Shown here: one piece after another, positions 34,431-45,315 of the stretch
Numbering within the stretch: the stretch's first letter is position 1
Layout of the letters: the number at the start of each line of letters is the position of its first letter
Assembly (NCBI GenBank): GCA_025716855.1
Contig: JAIXMQ010000020.1
Location: 372,001 to 436,000 of the forward strand
Reading direction: 5' to 3'
Source of the DNA: Pilaira anomala
Taxonomy: Eukaryota; Mucoromycota; Mucoromycetes; Mucorales; Mucoraceae
DNA: 64,000 nucleotides
Made by a program: the position numbers and the translations under genes
The notes under the pieces: model-generated
What the model was told of the DNA's origin: nothing
Seen by the model: the letters and a program-made list of their open reading frames with translations, nothing else
The model's database searches: none

Positions 34431-36411
34431 CTGGAATAGTCATAGTTTCTACATAACTATTGAATTTTTCTCCTATTATTGCATGTGGTTATTGATATAA
34501 AACCGATGGGTGTTTATATAGGCACAAAACGTTGTTCATATTGGCTCTCGAGGCAAATGATTTTTTTAAGAAAGTCTTCTCACACAACAGCACCTTCATC
34601 GAAATAATAATATTAATTAGTGTAATCTTTTGACAGGCAATTATTGGGCTTCAAAAAAAAAAAAAAATCTCTTTCGAACTAGAATACAATTAACTTTAAT
34701 TTTTTTTAGAGCTAACCCAAATTGTCTAATGGCGAAAAAGTTCATGACTCATTCTTGGATTATTGTCTGTTGCATTGTTGTAAATTGTTGGTTCAAGTTA
34801 TATTTAATTGACAGCAAAAATATTAATTTTGTACACCCAAGGTAAAAAAAAAAAAAAAAAAGAAAAACGAATAATGTTCCATATTTTTTTTTTCCTTTTT
34901 AATCACGTATTTGGTAAAATTGTTTTTTTTTGTATCATACTCCTTTGAGAATATTTTATCTTTTTTTTTTTTTAAAAAAAAAAAAGTATAGATTACGATG
35001 CTGACATAATATAAGAAAATCCCATGAAAATCAAAACCTTGTTTGAAAACATTTATCCTTACTAATTTATGTCATGTTTCTTTTTAGTTTCATCGGAAAA
35101 TTCTGCAATACATTCTGGGTAACAAAAGGGAAGAGATGAGCATACGCGTGGGAAAGTCCACATCATCCAGTTTGCTAGAGAACAATAGTTAGAGCCAACA
35201 AACTTAATTTTTTTTGTACAAACAAAATACATTTTCATCGAGAAACATAAGCCTATGATTCAATCACATTGTTGATGAAACTTTTTTTTTTATTAATGTG
35301 AAATCTATTGTCCCTGACCAAATACAAAATTTATCTTTTGCAGATAGTTAATGCTACTTAATTTTTGTTAAAAAAAAAAGAAATAATACGGGTGTTTGAA
35401 AATCAATGCTAATACTACTTTGTTTTTGTTTACGTCACTTGCTCTTCATCACATCATCATCAGTTTACTAAACAAGGATGTTCACAAAGACAAAAGATAT
35501 GTAATATGTAGATTAGTAAATATGGAATTACTATATAACGCTACTTATAGACATTTTAAAAAACAAAAATAAACCTGGTCATTATTTTCTGAAAAAGAGT
35601 CATTTTGTTTATACATGTATGCAGCATCATGTACAAATCCCCCCATGCTCTTGTTCGTCATTTCGTGTTATGGAGTTTTGAATCCGAATAAAATAAAAAA
35701 TCTCGAAATAATGCGTATCGATGCTGTACATCTAACATTTTCGGTAAGTTTTATCTGCCAGGTTTGACTAAAAAGATCGGTTTCGTTTCATTGGCCGCAT
35801 GAAAATGCTCGAGCGTGTACGAAAAGCAAAACAGAAACTGACGTATTTTATCATCCAATATATAAATATATATATGCGCATTTTGTAAAAAAGATATGAA
35901 AAAAAAAGGGGGGGGGGAGAGACTTAATGCATATCGTACAATGCGTTCAATATGTAACCACCAAGGCCTTATCGAAAAAAAAAGTGCCAGAAAGAGCCAC
36001 AAAAGATCAAATCAGTGATGACGATATGCTATTGTAAAGGCACTTAAATCAACTGATTTAAAACTGATCTCACTAATATAACAGATACAAACGCCACTTG
36101 TAAACAAAATATTATTTATGCAATTGCAATGGCTGTGAATCTATTGTTTGAGGCTGGAGAGGGCTATGTGTCAAGCCTACTGGGAGTAACTTTTATTCTC
36201 GTTGGCTCAGGAAATTTGTTATTTCTTTAACACAAGAAAAATGTGTCCTTGTACTCCTTGAAAAATAAATATCTATTTTTAACCAGTATGAATTTGAATA
36301 AACAAACGGCGATTGTACATCCTATTTTTTTTTTCCTTATTTCTTTGATGGGTTTGTATACGTAATCATACAAACGTAATTGATTCCATTATAAGTGTAT
36401 GTGTATATCGA

Positions 36412-36418
36412 TATAAAA
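36412..36418 (+). promoter_or_regulatory. TATA box candidate
   Basis: TATAAAA at 174 bp before the ATG of the metalloprotease-like gene at 36592. The distance allows a 5' UTR of about 140 nt. Inferred from motif and position. Confidence 0.35.
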
Positions 36419-36591
36419 GTGAGATACATATAATAAGAAGGAGAGCATGGCATTCAATATGTATAAATGATTTTGCATGCATCCTTTAATTTTTTTTAAA
36501 AAACAGAAATAACTCAGTTTATCGACCCATATTTTGTTATGTCCTTGAGCCTTTCTTTTTTTTTTTTTTTTTTATTTATCATAAACACAAA

Positions 36592-38867
36592 ATGAATATT
36601 ACACGAAGTAACATTCGGAGTGTAGTTTTACATGTATTACTTTTAATATTTTTAGCTATAGTACAAACAAAAGCAGACGAGATGGAGGGAGCAACTGAAT
36701 TAGGGCAATTTGAACGCTTTCCCAATGTACTCAATCTCGATTCAATAGAATTACCATCGCTTAACGATATAGATTTAGAAGACTTAAGCACAGAACTCTT
36801 TCAACCTACATTATATACTACTACAACCACTACAACTGTTACCACAACAAAAAAGCCCCATTCCATAGGTTCAAGGACAACTTATGCTACATTAGACCCG
36901 ATTGCAGACAACCCTGAAGAAGGCTGGTATGATGCAGCTCTATCCGCCACTGTTGAAGTAGACGATATCAGTGGAGATCGCATAAGAGAAACGGACTCTT
37001 ATTCCTCTTCCGATTCTTTACCAACAATTGAGACATTCTATACACCGACAGCGACTTTACCTTCAAGTGTACATGCAGCGACACCTTCTGTCTTTATTAA
37101 TACCACAATATCAAATACAACTATACAATATACCAATACATCAGATCCACTTGTTCAATACGATCTTGAATGTAAAGCAGATGATGTGTTCTGCAGTAAA
37201 GTAAGTCGAGCAGTTGGAGCAGCGATCGATGAATTTACGCGAGTAATTAATGTCAAGAATAGTTTATTGCAAGTATATTATATACATATATATATATATA
37301 AATACATGCATTAGTATATAACTGACACGATTTTTAATATATAGAATTAAAGTGAGCTATTATAGTTTCTGTGATAAGACGTGTGCAAATGACACACTTG
37401 GTTGGGGTACACCCACATCTCAAGTAATAATAATAATAATAAAAAAAAAAAAACCTTAAAAAAAATTTTTTTTGCATGAAAATAAGTACTTATTTTAGTA
37501 TTCCTATTTTAGTTTACATTACCGTTTGAAGACGGAGCGGATCTTAATTATGTGTATCCTCAAGCTTTAGCGAAACAATTAGCGCCATACAGTAGTACAT
37601 CTGTATGGGCAAAGTATGATATTGAAATAGAAATTAACCACGATGTTTATTTAAATGATATTGATTTTGAAGAAGAAGCAAAAGAAGGTTGGAATGGAAC
37701 AGGTACAGCACCTAATGGGAATTTTTGGTTCTTTGTAAGTATGTGTGAGAGTGAGTGTGCGTGAGTGTGTGTATATTTTGATTATGATTAATTTTTTTTG
37801 GTATCACATTTTTATAGAATGATAGCGGCAGTGGTAATATCAGTACTAGTGCCAATTTAATTCAATCTCATCAAGTGGATTTTCGGTATGTTGTCCTTCA
37901 TGAATTACTTCATGGATTAGGTTTCCTAAGTTCTTGGGCAGCTTACTTTTGGACAGATGCTTCACCTTTTCGTACCTTGATCGAAGGAATTATTGATCCG
38001 CTCGAGTTACAGTTAGTGACGCCAGGACCCTACTGGTATATAAACCAGGATACAGGACCTGCCTATGTTACAGGGTTTCAACCTACCATGATTTTTGATA
38101 AATATCTAGTGAACTTAGATACTAAACTTAATGTTACCAAGGTATCTCCTTTATCCGAGTTGGCATTTGAAATGCAAGATTTTTGTGTGCAAAATAATAA
38201 TGCGTTTATTGTAAACTTTATCAAATCGTTTAATGCAGCAAATCAGTCAACAATGGCACATAGATTATGGATCAGCATGTCTCAACCCGAGACAGTAATG
38301 TTCCAATTTGAGCCACCTACGGTAACAGATAGTAGCTATAATTTGATACCTTATTTAAACCAGACGTATCAAAATATCACATTATTAACAGGTGCAGATT
38401 TGTTTGAACGGTCCTTGTTTGAACAGATTGATCCGACCTTAAATCGACCTGGGCTAATGATTTCACACCTGGATGATCAATATGCTAAAACTGCTGATTT
38501 TTTGATGACCCAACATTATCATCATGGGAAAACGTTGGAAGAGCTTGTAAAGATATTTTATGATGAGATACCTGTAATCAAGTACAACACAACTACATCC
38601 AATAAAACCATAGTGGAAGAAAGGTATCGATCTCCTATTGGGCCTGGTATCTTGCGTATCTTAGATTCTATCGGTTATTCAACTGTATTAACAAAGACAA
38701 ACTATACAACAGATGGAAATGTAAAGACTCCAAAATCAAGATCTGTATGTGATGATAGTAATACAAATCATGGTCAAAAGCCTTCACCTACTGCTACATC
38801 CATAGGCAACAAACTGTCTCATTCTTTATCATGTTTAATCATTAGCATAATTTTTTCTCTTTTCTGA
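36592..38867 (+). CDS. Secreted, probably GPI-anchored HExxHxxGxxx protease-like protein
   Basis: Four exons, 36592-37268, 37345-37423, 37513-37734 and 37818-38867, give 675 aa. Signal peptide at about 1-28 (VVLHVLLLIFLAIVQTKA), Thr/Ser-rich stalk with a Thr run at about 78-93, many NxT/NxS sites, cysteines in YSFCDKTC and LECKADDVFC, then the motif HELLHGLGF at about residue 352, a metzincin-like HExxHxxG zinc site with Phe in the place of the usual third ligand. Further conserved-looking parts are GWGTPTSQFTLPFEDGAD and PIGPGILRILDSIGY. The last 20 residues are hydrophobic after a polar spacer, as in a GPI-attachment signal. Intron 1 uses GCAAGT as donor; only this choice keeps the frame. 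Fungal homologues are unnamed; activity is inferred from the motif. Confidence 0.85.
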
Positions 38868-39504
38868 TAAGTCATGCACTGGGATATAATATGATCCGGA
38901 ATAAAAAAGAATTAGAAAAAAAAAAAGTAAACCAATAACCTTGTTAGTCATAATAATTAAGCTTTATTGTTATTAATTTTGTTTATATAATATAACACAT
39001 GCAAATACTAGCTATATTTTTTTCTATATAACTATATAGAGAAAAGTAAGTTGTGTCTATATTTATGAAACGATCAAAAAAAAAAGAGAAAAAAAAAAAA
39101 AAAAAAAAAAAGAGTGAGATGAAACTGAGATTTAACAGTCTATTTTATTGGGGGGACCTGGTTTTTTTATTATCAGAACCTGTTTTCATGCGCATAAATT
39201 CAAAAAAAACCCTCTCCGAAAATGTCTTGTAATTGGTTTGACACTTGGAATCTTACTAAAAATGCGTTCGTATGCAATGTAACACAACTTTTTTTTTTTA
39301 TTTTATTTTTGTTTCCGATTTGCTTTTTGCCTCCGATAAACTCCATTAGTTTTTTAAAAAAGAGTATAAATATACCGTAGTTTTTATATTTTTTCCTTTT
39401 TTTTTTTTTCTTTCTTAAATTATATTTTTATTTTTATTTACATTATTTTCTTATTATTAAAGCACTTTTCATCACATACATAATATACCAAAAAGTTTAA
39501 AATA
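38868..39504. other. AT-rich spacer
   Basis: No gene seen. Contains A-rich tracts (about 39075-39111) and T runs (39290-39299, 39397-39409) in the 200 bp before the next start codon. Confidence 0.4.
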
Positions 39505-40165
39505 ATGCAAATTAAAACAATGCCTAATTCCACAGTATTCAAATTAAAATGGAATACATTTATCACCAAAATAAATACACATCAAGAAATAAATCAAACG
39601 AGACGTCGCAGCAGCTCAGAAGAAAATACAAATCAAAAGCGTAGAAAACATAGCGACGCAATGTCAGTTGGTACCTGCGATTCAACCATTACTATGGCAG
39701 ATAAATTTCGTCAAGTCATTCCATTTTTACGGCGAAGAAGTTCTGGTACTATTTCATCTGAAGAACAACAACACTCTCCATTAAGTACTCCACCTATCCA
39801 ATCTACATATAATTACTGTAAAGAAATCGAAAAATTACAATCACTATACATGCTTGCAATCGATGAGGTAAAAATAAAATAAAAACTTGATTAATTTTCT
39901 GTAAAGATATCATACTAACTCTATTGTTATTTATTAGATCAATTATGCTGAAGATTCTCAAGGATCATCTTATTACTCAGGAGATCTTGTTACTGCACGT
40001 GAAGCATTTGATGATTGTGCAAACGCTTTCATGCAATTGCTTGCTCATACAAACGATCCTTTAACACGTGAAGGTCTTCAATCTGCTATGGCACAAAAGT
40101 TACTCAAGCTTCAAAAGAGAATTGACGCTTTACCAGATGTAAATGAAGATAGTGTTCTCTACTAA
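39505..40165 (+). CDS. Hypothetical protein with a helical MIT-like C-terminal region
   Basis: Exons 39505-39867 and 39938-40165 give 196 aa. N-terminal 110 residues are basic, Ser/Gln-rich and probably disordered (TRRRSSSEEN, KRRKHSD, LRRRSSG are PKA-type RRxS sites). The C-terminal 85 residues form helices: YCKEIEKLQSLYMLAIDEINYAED, TAREAFDDCANAFMQLL and SAMAQKLLKLQKRIDALPD. This helix spacing recalls MIT-type microtubule-interacting/trafficking domains, a cautious resemblance only. Splice sites are canonical (GAG|GTAAAA, TTATTAG). Confidence 0.68.
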
Positions 40166-42325
40166 ATATACCAAACACGCACACACACTTCTCTGTATAT
40201 ATAATTACTTAAAATAACTATTTTTTCTCGCTTGTACATATATAAATATTATATAAACCCCCCAAAAAAAGTACCATACACCTTTTAATATAATTATTAA
40301 TTATTTTTTTTTTCTTTTTTTTTTTTATAATAAAATTCGATCAACTCCGAAAATAACCCCAATCATTAACACATAATTATAAAAAAAAATTTTTCTCTGT
40401 TGTACAGAAACCGGTTGAAATCGGTGAAGCTAGCAGAGCCCACTTCATTTAATTGATTTTTTTGCATTCAGCCAAATAGAGTAAATCTCCTCAATATAAA
40501 TACACATTATAAATTAAAAAATAAGTGATCACTAATCAAATGCACAATGAAAATAGTCTATTTTTTTTTTCTAAAAAAATACTTCCCTATTGAATTTAAT
40601 ATATACATAACCTTTATTTACACGTCTAGAAAAAACAAGAAGGAAAATGAGAAATCTGATGTTTCTAAAAATTCTCCACCCCGCCCTTAAACACAGTTAC
40701 TGTTTGGTTCCTGGATGCGTTGGACCAGGGTCGTTTCTAGGAACGGTTACTATAGTGATTTTTTTTTTGAATAGCTTATTATAAATCTTTTCTCTTCTAT
40801 CACCCCGCGCGGTTACCATCATCTTTCCTTCTTTTGTGAAGGGAAGAAAAAAATTTTTTTTTAAAAAAAGCCACGTACGTATTACACAAAAATCCCAAGT
40901 TTGAATTATATCAATGCAAATTTTTTTATATATTCATTTTTACACAGATAACGGATTTATAAGCCATTTGACATCTTTTTTTTTTATTCATTTCATTTAC
41001 TTTCATTATTCATTATTCATTGTATTGACTAAGTATGACACAGTTAGTTCGTTTTTTTTTTAATTGTGAAACTACTATGGGTAACGTAGCGCAATGAACA
41101 AGTTAAATGACAAGGAAAATGATAATGAAAGAGAGAGAGTGTGTGTGTTGTATGTTATGTATAAAACTCAGGAGTAAAAAAAATAAATTGGATCCGTTTT
41201 TAAGCGTCATCTGCAGTAAACATGACTCAGTTATTTATAATCTCTCTTAAGGAAGGAAAGATAAACAAAAACGACTGATGATCAGTTTAGGACAAATTAG
41301 ATTATAAAACAGCTCATTATGGATACTCCATGTGTTTATAGTAGCAAGAAATAGGTCTCATTTCATGTGAAAAAAATAGAGGTTACTTTTTCTTTTGTAT
41401 ATTTTTTTTGGATCCCCGTGCCGCAAAGCATGAAAACAACAGTACGATGTAAGCATGATTGCACAACATTATGAGGCGATCTTGATATTGAAAAAAGGGG
41501 GGGGGGACTGCGTTACGTAATAACACCTATTTCGTTCTTTTTTGATTTTTTTTTCTTTCTAATCAAGATTAGCTACTTAAATTAAGGTGATAAAAAGTTC
41601 CTTAATTACCCATTTGAACAATGATACTTTCTATAAAAGGAGCATAATAGTACACGTAATTGTAAAGCATTGTGACAAAACGCGCGTAATGAATAAATCA
41701 TTATTACAATGAGAAGATGAGTGTTACATGGATCTAATTGATTGGACATGTATAGGATAAATTGATCCGGTCATTTTTTTTTACAGAATAAAAAACGTCG
41801 CCTTTCTTTTATTTACCCCGCACTTGGCTCTCTCTTCCAATTCTCAACATTGAGTACTACAATACTTGATCAGCCGCAGATTTATAATGATTCAGTAGGG
41901 CTACATCTTCTCCTTGAAAATCACAAGCAAATAAAATAGAAAATATGAATCATTTGATACGTCATGAAACGTATGGAATCTATAAGGATAGTTTTGGGGG
42001 TGGTTTTTGCTTAACTTTTTACAAAAGGGGTAATACATAACCATGCTTTTAAAAAAAAAAACTTATAATGTCTTAATAATTATAGCGGATATGAGTATAC
42101 CCAAATGGCTTTGCTAAAAAGCCCAACTGTAACACACTTGTAAAAAAAAAAAGACAACATTTAGGCGATGATTCGTGAAACATTGCCAACAAAAGAGAAT
42201 ATAGGATTTTTGCGCGAGTGTAAAAAAATGGTTAATCAAACATCCATATTTTTTTTATTGTTGCAAATAAAAAATGAGTAATAATATGCAAAATGTGGGG
42301 GAAAAAAAAGTAAAGAGGGAATAAC
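40166..42325. other. 2.2-kb AT-rich intergenic region
   Basis: No supported gene. Includes a short inverted repeat ACCGGTTGAAATCGGT near 40411, a T8A7 junction (about 40852-40867), a G-run (about 41498-41507) and scattered A-tracts. Confidence 0.4.
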
Positions 42326-43107
42326 CTATTTGGCTTTACCCTTACCCTTTGTTTTCGTAACCTTTTCCTCCTCCTCTTCCTCCTCTTCCTCCTCTTCTTC
42401 TTCCTCCTCCTCTTCTTCTTCCTCATCAGATGAAACATCATCGTCAAATAAACTTACAGATGCGGAGGCAACAGGTTGATGTGCTACCTTTTGACGTTTC
42501 ACTGCCTCTGTCACAGCCGATTTTACCTCGTCCACGATCTCCTCTCGATCTTGTAAGAACTTATTATCATCAAATAAATGCTTTACAGGCTCTCTTTCTT
42601 TTAATGCATCTTCAATCTTTCTTTTCAATTTCTCTCTTTTCTCTGCTTCCCTTTCAGGAATAGCATCTAATTCTTCTTGTAATCTATATCACTATTAGTT
42701 TTATGCTATTTAAAATGTGTGCATATATTTATATATTTTATACGTACTTACTTTTTGGCATCGTTGACAGTTCGAATTCGTCGACCTTGTAAATCTCTAC
42801 ATGCTTCGAAATTGGTCGTTTTTTGAGCATTCATGCGACCGCCTTGAGCACGAAGCATGGAACCAAAACCACCTTTACCACCCAAGAGTTTTACGGACAT
42901 GTTGAGTTGTAAAAGAGAAGCATCTGTATCCAATGCTTGGTCGATCAATACTTGACCACCTATAGTACTCAAGACTTGATCTTGTACGGGAACACCAGTG
43001 AGAACACTTAATTGCCCTTTCAATAATTGTGCTGCATTATTGTTCTCATTGATCTGTAAACAGATAGGCGCTTGGCCTGATAAAAGTGAAATAATAGCTT
43101 GTGTCAT
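42326..43107 (-). CDS. SDE2: Sde2-like splicing factor with ubiquitin-fold N-terminus
   Basis: Exons 43107-42752 and 42683-42326 give 237 aa. The N-terminal 77 residues are a ubiquitin-like fold ending [19 protein letters not shown]. In Sde2 the chain is cut after the GG and the new Lys-starting fragment joins the spliceosome, where it helps excise particular introns. The conserved [22 protein letters not shown] follows exactly as in the family. Then come a helical charged region and a Glu run of about 20 residues and a Lys-rich tail. A CCAAT box in reverse orientation (ATTGG near 43190) lies about 80 bp upstream. Confidence 0.93.
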
Positions 43108-43633
43108 TGCAATCTTATGTTAATGAGAAGAAAATAAGAAAGAATATTTTTTGAAGAGAAACAGCTTACATCATCAACACCGATTTATTTTCATTGGTTG
43201 GAATAAGGGCTGATCCCATTAACCACTCACTTGATTATTGACATCTTATCGTTTTTCTCACGCCACAAATAACTTTTTTTTGTCCTTTCTTTTTTCTTTT
43301 TTCTTTTTCTTTTTCTTTTTATTTTATCTTTATCTTTATCTATGTATATTATCTCATTCCAAGACACGAATCTTTCTTTGTAAAGCATCATGAACCTTAC
43401 AATATCGGATGTTTTTTCACTGCCCGATAAAAAAGAAGTGGGCAGGCGCAACAAGTGGGTTCAAAGCGATTCATTTAGGACATTCGATATCGATTCTTTG
43501 TTCAGTAGAAAACAGGACTTGGCCCAGCCATTTGGAGGCAATTACTTCATACAAGATACTTGATTGGAATTAGAGTTCATTTCAAGAAGTTTTTTGAAGT
43601 ATTATGAATACAAATTTCAACTACAATTGGTAA
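43108..43633. other. Upstream region of SDE2
   Basis: Pyrimidine-rich repeats (TTTTTC-type, about 43282-43345) followed by sequence with less bias. No intact gene; leads into the decayed coding region after 43634. Confidence 0.35.
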
Positions 43634-44230
43634 AACGGAGTATTGTTCCTGGACTGATAAGGAATACCTGGTAAGTCTTCGATAAAAGTTCATGCTTCCA
43701 GAGTATTGCACCTCAATCGAGATATGAGGGAAGTTTTTCATCTCATTTGTACTTGTCGTATAACAACCTTCTTTACTTCATATTACCAGAAATGATGATG
43801 CTACTACTATCCACCTTCTTCATAGTATTTATAAACGTGTGTTTCAAGATGAGATCTGTGTTGATAAAGACAAAGATGAAGCATTAAAAGAGGTTAGTAC
43901 TGAATCATACAATCAATTTACTATTGGCCAAGGAGTTATTAGCTGAAGATGTTCCTGATACCGCCACTTGTAAACGTATTATTAATTGTCTCGATAACGC
44001 CATTAAATTTATAACTGATTTTAAAAAGAAACACAAGATCATCCCATATTCTTCTTTACCTACTGCTCGTGCTCAAAGAGCAAATTCTGATTAGAAATTT
44101 ATTGATTCGTACCGAGAAGAACAAGGTAGAGATATGAATTGCCACAAATGCTTTGAACTTGCAAAAGAAAAAGAATTATTTAAAAAGTATACAAAAATGG
44201 AAAGTGCAAAAGCGGCCTACTTCCGTCCTA
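43634..44230 (+). pseudogene. Decayed gene with Myb/SANT-like start
   Basis: Coding-like blocks: 43634-43670 (TEYCSWTDKEYL, reminiscent of a Myb/SANT helix), a plausible intron with GTAAGT donor, 43790-43892 (IHLLHSIYKRVFQDE), another possible intron, then 43933-44230 (CKRIINCLDNAIKFITDF, CHKCFELAKEKELFKKY). An in-frame TAG at 44092-44094 interrupts the last block, and no proper start or end is visible. Codon texture is gene-like, so it is probably an inactivated gene or domesticated-transposon copy. Family not identified. Confidence 0.45.
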
Positions 44231-44494
44231 AAAATATTTTTACGGCTTTTAATTATCTCTTTTTGTTATTGTTTTTGTCCATTAAGAAGTATTGATTACC
44301 CACTTACTTGGTTTCCAAGTCTTTTTAATAATGTATGCAGTACAATCCCTTACAACATCAGCTAAATTGAGGACATTTGTATGATCCCGATAGGTTCGGC
44401 CGTAAATAATGCTTTATAAAAAGAGGTAACTAGTAGCGTCAGCCAATTATTCTTTAGTAGTACATATATGTAGAGGAACGGTAATCAGGGTGTT

Positions 44495-44698
44495 TTAGAG
44501 TGTAGATAAAAAGTTGAGAGCATTGTTGATAAATAGAGCGTTTAAATATCCTGCTGAGGTCTCACCATTTTCGTGCCAATGCTTTTTCGCTTTCGATACT
44601 TGGATACCTGCCATTTTTCTTTGTATATTACCTATGTGATCTTCTGCAATTGATAAGCTTGGATGAATATTACATCCAGATGAAAGATTGATAGAGTC
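44495..44698 (-). mobile_element. Fragment of a LINE-like retrotransposon ORF
   Basis: On the minus strand an open stretch of 67 codons ends in TAA at 44495-44497. It reads like the linker before the reverse transcriptase in LINE-type ORF2 proteins (HIGNIQRKMAG, then KAKKHWHENGETSAGYLNALF, comparable to the W.E.GE.SAGYL motif of Mucoralean L1-like elements). Upstream on the same strand (up to about 44880) similar coding texture continues but is broken by stops. Assignment is from pattern memory and is tentative. Confidence 0.4.
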
Positions 44699-45172
44699 AA
44701 GGAGACGGGTATATTGTTGATGCAGCTTTTATAGCTCTAATATTCATCAAGACGTTCGATGTCGTTCAAAGGATATCATCAAACGTTTAATCTTGACTTT
44801 CAGATCTTCTTAAAGTTGTTGAGGTGATGAACCACTAGTAATTTACGGAGGAACAGGATATGACGAGTGTAATGTCCACTACAAACTTCTTCTATACGAC
44901 GTGTACAATCGAGGATTACTTTATTATTGTGCTGAGGCAGTTTATTTTTTGTAAAAGGTGTCTATGGAAGAATTAAATGCTTTAATGAAAAATGGGATAC
45001 TCGCACAAGCCGTCACAGTGAAGTATATGTTTTTATGTATTATATGATGAACATTGTCTCCTTTTTCTTCCTTTTCTTACTAAATAATAATAAACAAACC
45101 AAAAAAAAAAAAATAATAATAAACATAAACATAAACACATAAAGACTAAAACTGAAAAACTAAAACTAAAAA
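44699..45172. other. Decayed sequence upstream of the Rap-GAP gene
   Basis: Contains likely broken continuation of the LINE-like frame and A-rich sequence from about 45080. No intact gene. Confidence 0.35.
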
Positions 45173-45245
45173 CTAAAAAACTAAAAAACTAAAAAACTAA
45201 AAAACTAAAAAACTAAAAAACTAAAAAACTAAAAAACTAAAAAAA
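45173..45245 (+). repeat. (CTAAAAAA)n minisatellite, 9 copies
   Basis: Nine near-perfect tandem 8-mers CTAAAAAA, preceded by imperfect units (ACTAAAA, ACTGAAAA). It lies about 70 bp before the start codon of the Rap-GAP gene. Confidence 0.9.
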
Positions 45246-45315
45246 AGGGTTTTTTTTTTATTTTGTTTTTTGTTCTTAAAAAACAGTGTATATATAATAA
45301 AAACGACCTCTTTTT

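Larger units (their letters stand above)
32922..36591. other. 3.7-kb gene-poor AT-rich region
   Basis: No supported protein gene. Contains poly(A)/poly(T) blocks (for example 33882-33903, 34399-34427, 34842-34861), a pair of GC-containing hairpins (34148-34169 and 34255-34268), a possible C/D-box snoRNA-like structure (36004-36070), and a TATAAAA box at 36412-36418 ahead of the metalloprotease gene with a T19 run just before its start. Confidence 0.45.

Noticed and set aside
34630..34845. 71-codon plus-strand ORF with a hydrophobic segment
   Set aside because: Starts at a non-standard position in AT-rich DNA, includes an A-tract, and has no family features.
45173..45245. Telomere-like repeat
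   Set aside because: CTAAAAAA is reminiscent of telomeric TTAGGG-type units but lacks G-runs and sits internally between genes; treated as a minisatellite.
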